Origin: an uncultured Methylopila sp.
Lineage (GTDB): Bacteria > Pseudomonadota > Alphaproteobacteria > Rhizobiales > Methylopilaceae
Assembly: GCA_902168115.1 (NCBI GenBank)
Contig: CABHPB010000068.1
Span: 1 to 64,000, forward strand
Direction: 5' to 3'
Length of the DNA stretch: 64,000 bases
In this document: piece by piece, positions 18,030 through 26,429 of the stretch
Numbering within the stretch: the first letter of the stretch is position 1
How the letters are laid out: every line of letters begins with the position of its first letter
Notes under the pieces: generated by a model
Databases searched by the model: none
The model's input: the letters and a program-made list of their open reading frames with translations, nothing else
Told to the model about the DNA's origin: nothing
Translations under genes and position numbers: made by a program

Positions 18030-19928
18030 TCACTCCGCGCTTGCGGAGCCCGTGACCTTGGCGACGGCCGACTGGTCGACCTTGGCGCCGAGATCCGTCC
18101 GGAGCTGACGCACGAGCGCCGACACGACGTCGTTGCCCATGCTCTGGGAGATCTTCTCGATCTGGCCGTTGTCGTCCGGCTTCGACGGATCGTAGGGACG
18201 GTCCGTCTCGGCGGTGACGCGGAACACGATTCGCCCACCCTGATCGTCCGTCGGCGTCATGCCGAAACCGTCCACGGGCGTCTGGAACACGGCCTTCGCC
18301 TGGACGGCCGTGATCGACGGCGCGCCGCCGAGACGGGTGGTCTCGGCCTGCTCGACCTCGAGCTTGTTCGCCTGGGCGACCTGGTCGATCGACTTGCCGG
18401 ACTTCAGGTCCTTGATGATCGCCTCGGCCTTGGCGTCGAGCCGCACGCCGACCTGTTCCTCGCGCCAGCGGCTCTCGACCGCCGCGCGCGCCTCGTCGAA
18501 CGAACGCTCGCGGGGCGGCGTGACGCCGCGCACCTCGTACCAGGCGTAGGCGTCGCCTTCGCTCAGGGTCTCCGTCTGGCCGCCCACTTCGGCGGCGAAG
18601 GCCGCCTCGCGCAGCTTGGCGGACAGCGGAAGATCGGCGATCTCCTTGCCGTCCGGCCCCCGGCCCGTGCTGTCGACCGCCTCGATCTCGCGGACCTTGA
18701 GATTGTTGGCCTTGGCGACCTCGTCGAGGGTGGCGCCGCCGAGACGCGCCTCGTCGATCTTGTCGTGGACCGAGAGCACCTCCTTGCGGGCCTGTTCCTC
18801 GGTCAGCACGGAGCGGATCTGCTCCTTCACGTCCTCGTAGGACTTCAGCTGCTGCTGCTGAATGCCGGTCACGCGCAGAAGGACGGTGGCGTAGGCGCCC
18901 TGCACCGGCTCGCTGACGCGACCCTGCGGCAACGCGAAGGCGGCGTCGGCGATCTTGCTGTCGAACAGCTGGTCCTTGGTCAGGTCGCCGAGGAAGATGT
19001 CGTCTGGCTTGAGCTTGCGCTCGGCCATGATCTGCTCGAACAGCGTCCCGCTCTGGATCTTGTCGTAGGCGGCCTTCGCCTCCTCGAGCGACGGGAAGCT
19101 GATCTGCTCGATCGAGCGCTTCTCGAGATCGGCGTATTTCGGCTGGTTGGCGTCGTAATAGGCCTTCAGCTGCTCGTCCGAGACCTGCTTGGCGGCTGCG
19201 AGCGCCTTGGGATCGAGCGAGAGCACCGCGAGCTTGCGGAATTCCGGCGCGGTGAAACTCGACTTGCGCTCGTCGAAATACTTGCGCAGCACGTCCGCGG
19301 ACGGCGCGGGCAGGGCGCCCGCCTCCTCGGCCCTGAGCCGCAGATATGTGATCGAGCGGCTGTCGGTGTTGAAGGCGTGGATCGCCTGCCGGAACGTGTC
19401 GGGCGCGCCGAGATTAGCCATCAGGGCGTCGGTCAGCTGCCTGCGCGAGGAGAACGAGCGCTGCAGTCCGAGATACTGGTTTTCGGTGAGATTGTTCTGG
19501 CGAAGGATCTCGTTGAACGTCCGGCGGTCGAAGGATCCGTTGGCGCCGGCGAACATCTCGTCGTCCTGCACCTCCTTGACGACCTCTTCGTCGGACAGCG
19601 TCAGGCCGAGCTGCGCGACCTTGGCGTCCATCGCCGCCTCGTTGACGAGATCGCCGAGCACCTTGTCGCCGACGCCGGCCATGCGGGCCTGCTCCGGCGT
19701 GATGACACGCTTGGCCTGATTCGAGATGCGGCGGAGCTCGTTCGTGTAGGCCGATCGGAAATCCTCGACCGAGATCTTCCGCTCGCCGATCTGAGCGACG
19801 TCCGTCCCGCTGCCGCCGATGCGACGGAACACGTCCTCGATCCCCCAGACCGCGAAGCTGAGCACGAGCAGCGCGAAGAAGACCTTCGCCACCCAGCCGG
19901 CGGCGCCTTTGCGGAGCGTCTGAAGCAT
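18030..19928 (-). CDS. ppiD: Membrane-anchored peptidyl-prolyl cis-trans isomerase (PpiD/SurA type)
   Basis: A periplasmic foldase tethered to the inner membrane. One transmembrane segment lies at about residues 12-30 ([19 protein letters not shown]), after which come a SurA_N-like chaperone region (about 35-180) and a parvulin-type PPIC domain (about 240-365), then further chaperone helices to residue 632. It should assist folding of exported proteins near the Sec translocon. The N-terminus [11 protein letters not shown] at 19928 is typical of this family. It is divergent from tpiA and 32 bp ahead of trpE, an arrangement I associate with Rhizobiales. The parvulin domain is often degenerate in PpiD proteins, so isomerase activity is not certain. 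Confidence 0.92.
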   Translation of the reverse strand: MLQTLRKGAAGWVAKVFFALLVLSFAVWGIEDVFRRIGGSGTDVAQIGERKISVEDFRSAYTNELRRISNQAKRVITPEQARMAGVGDKVLGDLVNEAAMDAKVAQLGLTLSDEEVVKEVQDDEMFAGANGSFDRRTFNEILRQNNLTENQYLGLQRSFSSRRQLTDALMANLGAPDTFRQAIHAFNTDSRSITYLRLRAEEAGALPAPSADVLRKYFDERKSSFTAPEFRKLAVLSLDPKALAAAKQVSDEQLKAYYDANQPKYADLEKRSIEQISFPSLEEAKAAYDKIQSGTLFEQIMAERKLKPDDIFLGDLTKDQLFDSKIADAAFALPQGRVSEPVQGAYATVLLRVTGIQQQQLKSYEDVKEQIRSVLTEEQARKEVLSVHDKIDEARLGGATLDEVAKANNLKVREIEAVDSTGRGPDGKEIADLPLSAKLREAAFAAEVGGQTETLSEGDAYAWYEVRGVTPPRERSFDEARAAVESRWREEQVGVRLDAKAEAIIKDLKSGKSIDQVAQANKLEVEQAETTRLGGAPSITAVQAKAVFQTPVDGFGMTPTDDQGGRIVFRVTAETDRPYDPSKPDDNGQIEKISQSMGNDVVSALVRQLRTDLGAKVDQSAVAKVTGSASAE

Positions 19929-20131
19929 CGAACCGACCAGGACCTTTCAATCACGCGCCGCCCGGCGCGCACAAAGGGCGCGACCATAGTGAAGCGACGA
20001 CGGCCCGCGCAAATCGCAAGAGCGGGAGCAATTTGCAAGCGCCGAGCGCCCGATTTCCAAGCCGCGTCGCATCTGATAGGCCCCGCGGCGGCCCGGGCGC
20101 CACGAAACCGGGCGTTGAGGAGACTGCCGAG

Positions 20132-20893
20132 ATGGCGAAAAACGCGCGCAAGAAGCTGATCGCGGGCAACTGGAAGATGAACGGTCTGGCGGCCTCAGCG
20201 CCGGAGTTCGTGCGCGTCGTCGGCGCCTATCAGGGCCTGAAGGACAGCGTCGACGTCATGGTGTTCCCGCCGTTCACGCTGCTGACCAGTTTCGGGACCG
20301 CCTCGCGCGGCGTGGGCGTCCTCGTCGGCGGGCAGGACTGCCACGCCAAGGCCTCCGGCGCGCACACCGGCGACGTTTCGGCGGAGATGATCGCTGACGC
20401 CGGCGGGCAGGCGGTCATCGTCGGCCATTCCGAGCGCCGCACGGACCATGGCGAGACCGACGCCGACGTCCGCGCCAAGGCCGAGGCCGCGCGCCGGGCC
20501 GGACTGGTCGCCGTCATCTGCGTCGGCGAGACGAAGGAGCAGCGGGAATCGGGCGAGGCGAAGGCCGTGGTGAGCCGCCAGCTCGCCGGCTCGCTGCCGG
20601 ACGACGCGGCCGCCCCGCACGTCGTCGTCGCCTACGAGCCGGTCTGGGCGATCGGCACCGGGCTGACGCCGACGGCGGAGGAGATCGCCGAGATGCACGG
20701 CTTCATCCGGTCCGAGATCGTCGGACGCTTCGGTGCGGACGCCGGCGCGAAGATGCGGATCCTCTACGGCGGCTCGGTGAAGCCGGACAACGCCAAGGAG
20801 ATCCTCGCGACCGCGGACGTCGACGGCGCGCTCGTCGGCGGCGCGAGCCTGAAGGCGGACGACTTCCTGGCGATCGCCCGCGCCGCGGGCTGA
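20132..20893 (+). CDS. tpiA: Triosephosphate isomerase
   Basis: It interconverts dihydroxyacetone phosphate and glyceraldehyde-3-phosphate in glycolysis and gluconeogenesis. Catalytic residues are all visible: Lys in GNWKMNG, His in VIVGHSERR, Glu in [11 protein letters not shown], and the phosphate-binding [12 protein letters not shown]. At 253 residues it has the usual length. The frame is open to 20033, but MAKNARKKL at 20132, a short distance after a gag-rich stretch, is the sensible start. secG follows after about 120 bp in the same direction. Confidence 0.97.
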   Translation: MAKNARKKLIAGNWKMNGLAASAPEFVRVVGAYQGLKDSVDVMVFPPFTLLTSFGTASRGVGVLVGGQDCHAKASGAHTGDVSAEMIADAGGQAVIVGHSERRTDHGETDADVRAKAEAARRAGLVAVICVGETKEQRESGEAKAVVSRQLAGSLPDDAAAPHVVVAYEPVWAIGTGLTPTAEEIAEMHGFIRSEIVGRFGADAGAKMRILYGGSVKPDNAKEILATADVDGALVGGASLKADDFLAIARAAG

Positions 20894-21012
20894 CGGCCGC
20901 GCCCTCGCGGGCGTTCAGGGATCAATCGGTGGCGTCGGGCGTTGGGCTGGTGTAAAGAGCCGGCCCCGGCGCCCGCTCGCCCGCTCTTCAGCCAGAATTC
21001 GTTCAAAGCGTC

Positions 21013-21717
21013 ATGCAGACTGTTCTTATCGTCATCCATCTCATGATCGTCCTCGCGCTGGTGGTGGTCGTCCTCCTCCAGAAGTCCGAGGGCGGCGCGC
21101 TCGGCATCGGCGGCGGCGGCGGCTTCATGGCCGGCCGCGGCCAGTCCAACCCGCTGTCGCGCCTCACCGCCTATCTCGCGGCCGGCTTCTTCGCGACCAG
21201 CATGGCGCTCACCATCATCGCCGGCTACGGCGGCGGCTCGGTGTTCGACCGCCTGCAGCCTTCGGGCGCGGCCCGCCAGCAGCCCGCCGGCCAGCCCGGC
21301 GGCCCGCAGGCGCCGCTCGGCACCGGCTCCGGCGGCATCCTGAACGACCTGAAGAAGATGCAGGGCGCCGGCGCGCCGCCGCAGCCGTCGGGCGCGGCTC
21401 CCCAGCCCGCCGCGCAGGGCGGCCAGCCGCCGCAGCCGGCGGCCGAAGACCAGCCCAAGTTCGACGCCGTGCCGTCCCCGCAGGGCGACGCCAACACCCC
21501 GCCGCAGGGCGCCGACCAGCAGCAGCCCGGCGGCGCGCAGACCGCGCCGATGCCGAAGGACGCCCAGCCGGTCGCCCCGCAGGTCTCCGATCCGAAGGAA
21601 GCCGGCGGCAACGACGGCGTGAAGCACGCCCCGGCCCAGCCGGCCGCCCCCGAGGGCTCCGGCGCGCAGCCGGCGGCGCCGAACGCCGGTCCCGCCGCGC
21701 CGAGCGGCGGCCAGTAA
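21013..21717 (+). CDS. secG: Preprotein translocase subunit SecG with long Pro/Ala/Gln-rich tail
   Basis: SecG is the small accessory subunit of the SecYEG channel. The first ~75 residues are the canonical protein: helix 1 (VLIVIHLMIVLALVVVVLLQ), the cytosolic loop with GGGGGFMAGRG, and helix 2 (LTAYLAAGFFATSMALTI). The remaining ~155 residues are low-complexity sequence rich in Pro, Ala, Gly and Gln with scattered acidic residues. The total of 234 residues is about twice the E. coli protein; Rhizobiales proteins often have extended tails. The gene follows tpiA and ends at a strong terminator. pyrG, often next in related genomes, is absent here. Confidence 0.95.
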   Translation: MQTVLIVIHLMIVLALVVVVLLQKSEGGALGIGGGGGFMAGRGQSNPLSRLTAYLAAGFFATSMALTIIAGYGGGSVFDRLQPSGAARQQPAGQPGGPQAPLGTGSGGILNDLKKMQGAGAPPQPSGAAPQPAAQGGQPPQPAAEDQPKFDAVPSPQGDANTPPQGADQQQPGGAQTAPMPKDAQPVAPQVSDPKEAGGNDGVKHAPAQPAAPEGSGAQPAAPNAGPAAPSGGQ

Positions 21718-21786
21718 CGGATCGCTCTCCGGTTTCGGGTCGCGCACGCCGCGCCGCCCAAAACCCACAAGACGCGCAAGACATGA

Positions 21787-21816
21787 AAAAAGGCCCGGAG
21801 CGATCCGGGCCTTTTT
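21787..21816. terminator. Bidirectional Rho-independent terminator between secG and rne
   Basis: A 13-bp perfect stem (aaaaaggcccgga / tccgggccttttt) with loop gcga is flanked by an A-run on one side and a T-run on the other, so it can end transcription of both secG (+) and rne (-). Confidence 0.92.
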
Positions 21817-21843
21817 CTATTGTTCGGCGTAGCCGCGCGGCGC

Positions 21844-24450
21844 TCAGCCGGTGCGGCGGCTCCACCAGCCGGTGCGGCGCGGACGGTTCGGGTCGTCCTC
21901 GACGGCCTCCAGAACGGGCGCGGGAGCGGGAGCGGGCGGGGCCGGCTCCTCGGGGGCGGCAACTTCCGCTTCGGCCTCAGGAGCCTCGTCGTGCGTCGGC
22001 ACGGCTTCCTCGGCGGGCGCTTCCTGAGCGACTTCGGCCGTCACGACCGGCTCGGCGGCGACAGGCTCGAGGCCTTCGGGAGCCGGGGCTTCGGGAGCAA
22101 GGGAGGCCGCAGCGAGCGGCGCCTCGGCCTCAGCCGCGGCGACGGTCTGCTCCCCACCCTCGGACGGCGTGTCCGTGGCGTCGTCGGAGGCGTCCTTCGC
22201 GCCGCGGCCGCGACGACCGCCGCGACGTCCGCGACGGCGCGCCTTCGGCTGGGCCTCGTCCTCTTCCGGCTGCGTCTCGGCGGCGGCTTCCGCGACGACC
22301 GCCTCGGCGGCAGGCTCCGGCGCGCTCGCGTCGGCGGCGGCCTCTTCGCCCTCGTCGGACTCGGAGTCCTCGCCCTCGTCAGAACCCTCGGACTCGGCCC
22401 GGGCCTCGCCGGAGCCGCGACCGCCACGGCGGCGGCGGCGGCGACGACGACGGCGGCCGCCCTCGCGGTCCTCGCCTTCCGCGTCGGCGGATGCGGAGGT
22501 CGCGGCGGGGCGCTGCTCCTCGACGTCCTCGGCCTCGGTCTCCTCGACCTCGACCTCGGGCTCCTCCGGCTCGACGCTGTCGACGCGGACCTGGGTGACG
22601 GCGCGCGCCTCGCCCGTGGCGGGCTCGGTCCGCTCAATCACGAGATGCTGGCCGGACGGCAGGTGCTCCTCGGCCGCGAACATCAGCACGACGCCGAAGC
22701 GCTGCTCGATCTCGCGGATGTGCCCGCGCTTCTGGTTCAGCAGATAGAGCGCGACCTCGGCCCGCGTCTTGACCAGCAGGTTGCGCGAGGCGTCCTTGCG
22801 CAGCCCGTCCTCGACGAGACGAAGCACGTGCAGCGCGACGGACGGCACGGCGCGGACGGTGCCGACGCCGCTGCAATACGGGCAGATCTCGCTCGAGCTT
22901 TCGAGCACGCCCGTGCGGATGCGCTGGCGCGACATCTCCATCAGGCCGAAATGCGAGATCCGGCCGAGCTGGATGCGCGCGCGGTCGTTCTTCAGGCAGT
23001 CCTTGAGCTTCTTCTCGACGGCGCGGTTGTTCCGCGACTCCTCCATGTCGATGAAGTCGATGACGATGAGGCCGGCGAGATCGCGCAGCCGCATCTGGCG
23101 CGCGGCTTCCTCGGCCGCCTCCAGATTGGTGCGGAGCGCGGTGTCCTCGATGTTGTGCTCGCGCGTCGAGCGTCCCGAGTTCACGTCGATCGCGACCAGC
23201 GCCTCGGTCTGGTTGATGACGATGTAGCCGCCGGACTTCATGGTCACGATGTTCGAGAACATCGCGTCGAGCTGGGTCTCGACGCCCATCTTCGAGTAGA
23301 GCGGCTGGCTGTCGCGGTAGGGCTGGACGATCTTGGCGTAGCTCGGCATGAGCATCCGCATGAAGTCCTTGGCCTCGCGGTAGCCGTCGTCGCCCGAGAC
23401 CAGGATCTCGTCGATCTCCTTGTTGTAGAGATCGCGGATGGACCGCTTGATCAGCGAGCCTTCCTCATAGACGAGCGCCGGCGCCGTGGACTTCAGCGTC
23501 AGGTCGCGCACCGTCTCCCAGAGGCGCATCAGATATTCGAAGTCGCGCTTGATCTCCGGCTTGGTGCGGCTCGCGCCGGCCGTGCGGAGAATGACGCCCA
23601 TCCCGTCCGGAACGTCCAGGTCCGCGACCATGTCCTTGAGGCGCTTGCGGTCCTGCGCGCTGGTGATCTTGCGCGAGATGCCGCCGCCGCGCGCGGTGTT
23701 CGGCATCAGCACCGAATAGCGGCCGGCGAGCGACAGGTAGGTGGTGAGCGCCGCGCCCTTGGTGCCGCGCTCTTCCTTGACGACCTGCACAAGCAGGATC
23801 TGCCGGCGCTTGATGACTTCCTGGATCTTGTAGGAGCGCAGGCGCCGCGGCTTGCGCTCGGGCAGCTCCTCGAGCGCGTCGCCGGCGCCGATCGACTCGA
23901 CCGGATGATCCTCGTCGCCCTCGCCATGGTCGTCATGATCGTCGGCGTCAGCCTTGTCGGCCTTCTCCTCCTGCTCGGCGACGTGCTCGGCCACGGCGGC
24001 GTCGGCGTCCGCCGCCTCGACGGGTGTCTCGGAGGCCTCGCCGTCAGCGTCGGCCGCCTCGCTCACCGCCTCGTCGGACTGGGGCGCGGCCTTCGGACGG
24101 GCGCGCCCGCGCCGGCGGCGGCCGCCGGACGGCTTCTCGGACGGCTCGTCCTCGTCGGCGTGGACGCGCTCCTCCTCGGCGAGCAGCGCCTGCCGGTCGG
24201 CGACCGGGATCTGGTAGTAGTCCGGGTGGATTTCGGAGAAGGCGAGGAAGCCGTGGCGGTTTCCGCCGTACTCGACGAACGCCGCCTGAAGCGACGGTTC
24301 GACCCGCGTCACCTTCGCGAGATAAATGTTCCCGCGAAGCTGCTTGCGGTTGGCGCTCTCGAAGTCGAACTCCTCGACGCGCGAGCCTCGAACCACCACG
24401 ACGCGGGTCTCCTCCGCGTGGGTGGCGTCGATGAGCATTTTATTGGCCAT
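21844..24450 (-). CDS. rne: Ribonuclease E/G family endoribonuclease
   Basis: The main mRNA-decay and rRNA-processing endonuclease. The N-terminus MANKMLIDATHAEETRVVV starts the RNase H-like/S1 region. The S1 domain is interrupted after IPVADRQALLAEEE by a roughly 120-residue highly charged insertion (RRRRGRARPKAA and long D/E runs), a hallmark of alphaproteobacterial enzymes. The DNase I-like catalytic core includes VAIDVNSGR and IVIDFIDM. The Zn-link is CPYCSGVGT. The C-terminal ~250 residues are acidic/alanine-rich with an Arg-rich block, probably the degradosome scaffold. Total 868 residues. The frame continues upstream to 24819, but that stretch is leader, not protein. The gene faces secG across a bidirectional terminator. 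Confidence 0.95.
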   Translation of the reverse strand: MANKMLIDATHAEETRVVVVRGSRVEEFDFESANRKQLRGNIYLAKVTRVEPSLQAAFVEYGGNRHGFLAFSEIHPDYYQIPVADRQALLAEEERVHADEDEPSEKPSGGRRRRGRARPKAAPQSDEAVSEAADADGEASETPVEAADADAAVAEHVAEQEEKADKADADDHDDHGEGDEDHPVESIGAGDALEELPERKPRRLRSYKIQEVIKRRQILLVQVVKEERGTKGAALTTYLSLAGRYSVLMPNTARGGGISRKITSAQDRKRLKDMVADLDVPDGMGVILRTAGASRTKPEIKRDFEYLMRLWETVRDLTLKSTAPALVYEEGSLIKRSIRDLYNKEIDEILVSGDDGYREAKDFMRMLMPSYAKIVQPYRDSQPLYSKMGVETQLDAMFSNIVTMKSGGYIVINQTEALVAIDVNSGRSTREHNIEDTALRTNLEAAEEAARQMRLRDLAGLIVIDFIDMEESRNNRAVEKKLKDCLKNDRARIQLGRISHFGLMEMSRQRIRTGVLESSSEICPYCSGVGTVRAVPSVALHVLRLVEDGLRKDASRNLLVKTRAEVALYLLNQKRGHIREIEQRFGVVLMFAAEEHLPSGQHLVIERTEPATGEARAVTQVRVDSVEPEEPEVEVEETEAEDVEEQRPAATSASADAEGEDREGGRRRRRRRRRRGGRGSGEARAESEGSDEGEDSESDEGEEAAADASAPEPAAEAVVAEAAAETQPEEDEAQPKARRRGRRGGRRGRGAKDASDDATDTPSEGGEQTVAAAEAEAPLAAASLAPEAPAPEGLEPVAAEPVVTAEVAQEAPAEEAVPTHDEAPEAEAEVAAPEEPAPPAPAPAPVLEAVEDDPNRPRRTGWWSRRTG

Positions 24451-24886
24451 GTAGACAACTCGTAGATGCGGCCGGGCGGGCCGCCCTCGACAGGCGAGGG
24501 CAGGGCGCGGCAGGCGCGCGATCGGCGCCCGGCGATGTGTGTCGGAAGGTGGTGAAAAACGTCGGCGCGCGCGATGGTCGGAGCGGCGCAGGCGATAGGC
24601 GAGCGCCGGCGGATCCGGCGCGTCGAGGTCCCGGTCGAAGCGTTGTCGGCGCAGGTCGCCGTGCGCATCCTTCCAGAAGCCTCGCCAATCTGGGCGGCCC
24701 GATCGGGCGGGCGCGTCCGTGAATTCAACAGGTCGCCGGGCAGTCCGGCGGCTCTTCGCAAGTCTTTCGCTGCGTCTTCCAGACGGCGGGTCGCGAAAAG
24801 CGATCGTCGCGCGTTGCATTCGGAAGCCGCAAAGACCGGCGGCGCGCGATGGTCGAGACTCGTCTCGCTTTCGCGTGAGCGCCGGT

Positions 24887-24915
24887 TTTTAACCGACCAG
24901 TCGCATATTTGACAA
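24887..24915 (-). promoter_or_regulatory. Candidate sigma-70 promoter for rne
   Basis: On the minus strand TTGTCA (24915-24910) and TTAAAA (24892-24887) are separated by 17 bases. This would start rne transcription near 24880 and give a leader of about 430 nt. Confidence 0.4.
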
Positions 24916-25010
24916 GCTCTTGACGGGGACAAATGCGAACGGCCGTTTCCAGCGCCTGGATTCAGCCGATATTGATCGCGCGCTTCGCGACGTCCTTTCG
25001 GTCCGCACTG

Positions 25011-25026
25011 TTTAGGGATGGTTAAC
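25011..25026 (+). promoter_or_regulatory. CtrA-like box upstream of the amidase gene
   Basis: TTTA (25011-25014), 7 bases, TTAAC (25022-25026) match TTAA-N7-TTAAC at 8 of 9 fixed positions. It lies 65-80 bp ahead of the amidase ATG. Confidence 0.4.
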
Positions 25027-25090
25027 CTTGCGGTTTCTAACTGCTAGGCAGACGCCTGATCCTGCCTGGCGAAGGAGCCGCGCCGCCGCG

Positions 25091-26293
25091 ATGATTTGCC
25101 GGAGTCTTCGACTGATGGGTCTTGCCGTCGCGATCGTGGGGGCCGCAACGGCCGCCTGCGCGCAGACCGCGCCGGTGGCGACGGACGCCCGGCTCGCCGG
25201 CGACGATCAGCGCACCCGCCTCGTCATCGACATGACCGCGTCCGCGCCGATCAAGGCGTTTACGCTCGCCGACCCCTACCGCGTCGTCGTCGATCTTCCC
25301 GAAGTGACGTTTCGCCTTCCCGAGAAGGCCGGACGCGAGGGCAGGGGGCTCATCAGCGCCTACCGCTACGGCGTGCTCGCGCCGGGGCGCTCGCGGATCG
25401 TCGTCGACGTGAAGCGCCCGGTCGCGATCGACAAGGCCTTCGTGCTCGATCCGGTCGAGGGCCAGCCGGCCCGGCTGGTGCTCGACCTGACGCCGAGCGA
25501 CCGGAAGACGTTTCTCCAGTCGAGCGCCGCCGCCGAAAAGGCCCCGGACGCCGACGTGACGGCCGCGATCGGCCCGCCGGAAGAAGCCGCGCCGCTCGTC
25601 GTCATCGATCCGGGCCACGGCGGCGTCGACCCGGGCGCAGCCGGCCCCGACGACGCGAGCGAGAAGGATATCGTGCTCGCCTTCGCCAAGGCGCTGAAGC
25701 AGAAGATCGAGGCGACGGGCCGTCGGGCGCTGCTGACCCGCGACGACGACACCTTCGTCTCGCTCGCAGGCCGCGTGAAGATCGCGCGCGAAGCCAATGC
25801 GGCGCTGATGATTTCCATCCACGCCGACACGCTGTCCGACCCGTTCGGGGTGAGGGGCGCCACCGTCTACACGCTGTCGGACAAGGCTTCCGACAAACAG
25901 GCCGCAAAGCTCGCCGAGACGGAGAACCGCGCCGACATGTTCGCGGGCCTCGATTTCGCCGAGGAGCCGGAGGAGGTGGCGGGCATCCTCGTCGACCTCA
26001 CCATGCGCGAGACCCGCTCGTTCACGACCCAGTTCGCGCAGGGCCTCGTGCGCGAGCTGAAGCAGGCCGCGCAGCTCAACAAGAATCCGCTCCGCTCGGC
26101 CGGCTTCCGGGTGCTGAAGGCGCCGGACGTGCCCTCCGTCCTGCTCGAGCTCGGATATCTGTCGAGCAAGGAGGACGCCAAGGCGATGATGTCCGACGCC
26201 TGGCGCGACAAGGCCACCGCCGCGGTGGCGAAATCGATCGACCGCTACTTTGAGACCCGTATTGCCCAGGGCACACTCGGCCGCGTAAATTGA
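25091..26293 (+). CDS. amiC: N-acetylmuramoyl-L-alanine amidase with AMIN domain
   Basis: A periplasmic Zn amidase that cuts the peptide stem from muramic acid during septum splitting. A signal peptide (about residues 1-25, RLMGLAVAIVGAATAACAQ) is followed by an AMIN domain (about 35-130) that targets peptidoglycan, and an Amidase_3 domain (about 175-390). Zn and catalytic residues are in VIDPGHGGVDPG, the conserved Glu in SEKDIVLAF, SIHAD, and the C-terminal Glu in LLELGYLS. The ATG at 25091 begins the signal; upstream alternatives from 25028 would spoil it. PBP1A follows in the same direction after 136 bp, a conserved Rhizobiales neighbourhood. Such amidases usually need an EnvC/DipM-like activator, and an M23 protein is encoded 5 kb away. 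Confidence 0.94.
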   Translation: MICRSLRLMGLAVAIVGAATAACAQTAPVATDARLAGDDQRTRLVIDMTASAPIKAFTLADPYRVVVDLPEVTFRLPEKAGREGRGLISAYRYGVLAPGRSRIVVDVKRPVAIDKAFVLDPVEGQPARLVLDLTPSDRKTFLQSSAAAEKAPDADVTAAIGPPEEAAPLVVIDPGHGGVDPGAAGPDDASEKDIVLAFAKALKQKIEATGRRALLTRDDDTFVSLAGRVKIAREANAALMISIHADTLSDPFGVRGATVYTLSDKASDKQAAKLAETENRADMFAGLDFAEEPEEVAGILVDLTMRETRSFTTQFAQGLVRELKQAAQLNKNPLRSAGFRVLKAPDVPSVLLELGYLSSKEDAKAMMSDAWRDKATAAVAKSIDRYFETRIAQGTLGRVN

Positions 26294-26429
26294 AGCGCGC
26301 GCGGCGCCGCCGCACATTCTCCACAAAGCGGCGTGATGCCGTCCAATAGCAAACCGACCGACCCTGCGTCGGATCGGCGTCCGGGGGCGAGCGGCGCAGA
26401 GCTGCTCTGACGGATCGCGAGGGGTTCGG

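Larger units (their letters stand above)
24451..25090. other. 640-bp divergent intergenic region: rne leader and amidase promoter region
   Basis: No credible gene lies here. On the minus strand about 430 nt separate a candidate promoter from the rne start codon, which would be a long untranslated leader. On the plus side the last ~80 bp hold a CtrA-like box and the amidase start region. An open frame at 24574-24912 has no coding character and is not called. Confidence 0.6.

Noticed and set aside
21360-21720. Low-complexity repeats at the end of secG as a tandem repeat or CRISPR-like array
   Set aside because: The repetition is at the amino-acid level only, with no regular repeat-spacer structure, and the frame stays open.
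24451-24819. N-terminal extension of the RNase E reading frame by about 123 residues
   Set aside because: The extension lacks any RNase E sequence and the canonical MANKMLIDATHAEE start at 24450 is clear; the stretch is better seen as leader.
24574-24912. 112-codon plus-strand open frame in the rne/amidase gap
   Set aside because: No recognisable motif, poor start context, and codon use does not look coding; it overlaps the candidate rne promoter.
24909-24935. TTGACA as a plus-strand -35 box for the amidase
   Set aside because: No suitable -10 box 16-18 bases downstream and the position is far from the start codon; overlap with the better minus-strand promoter.
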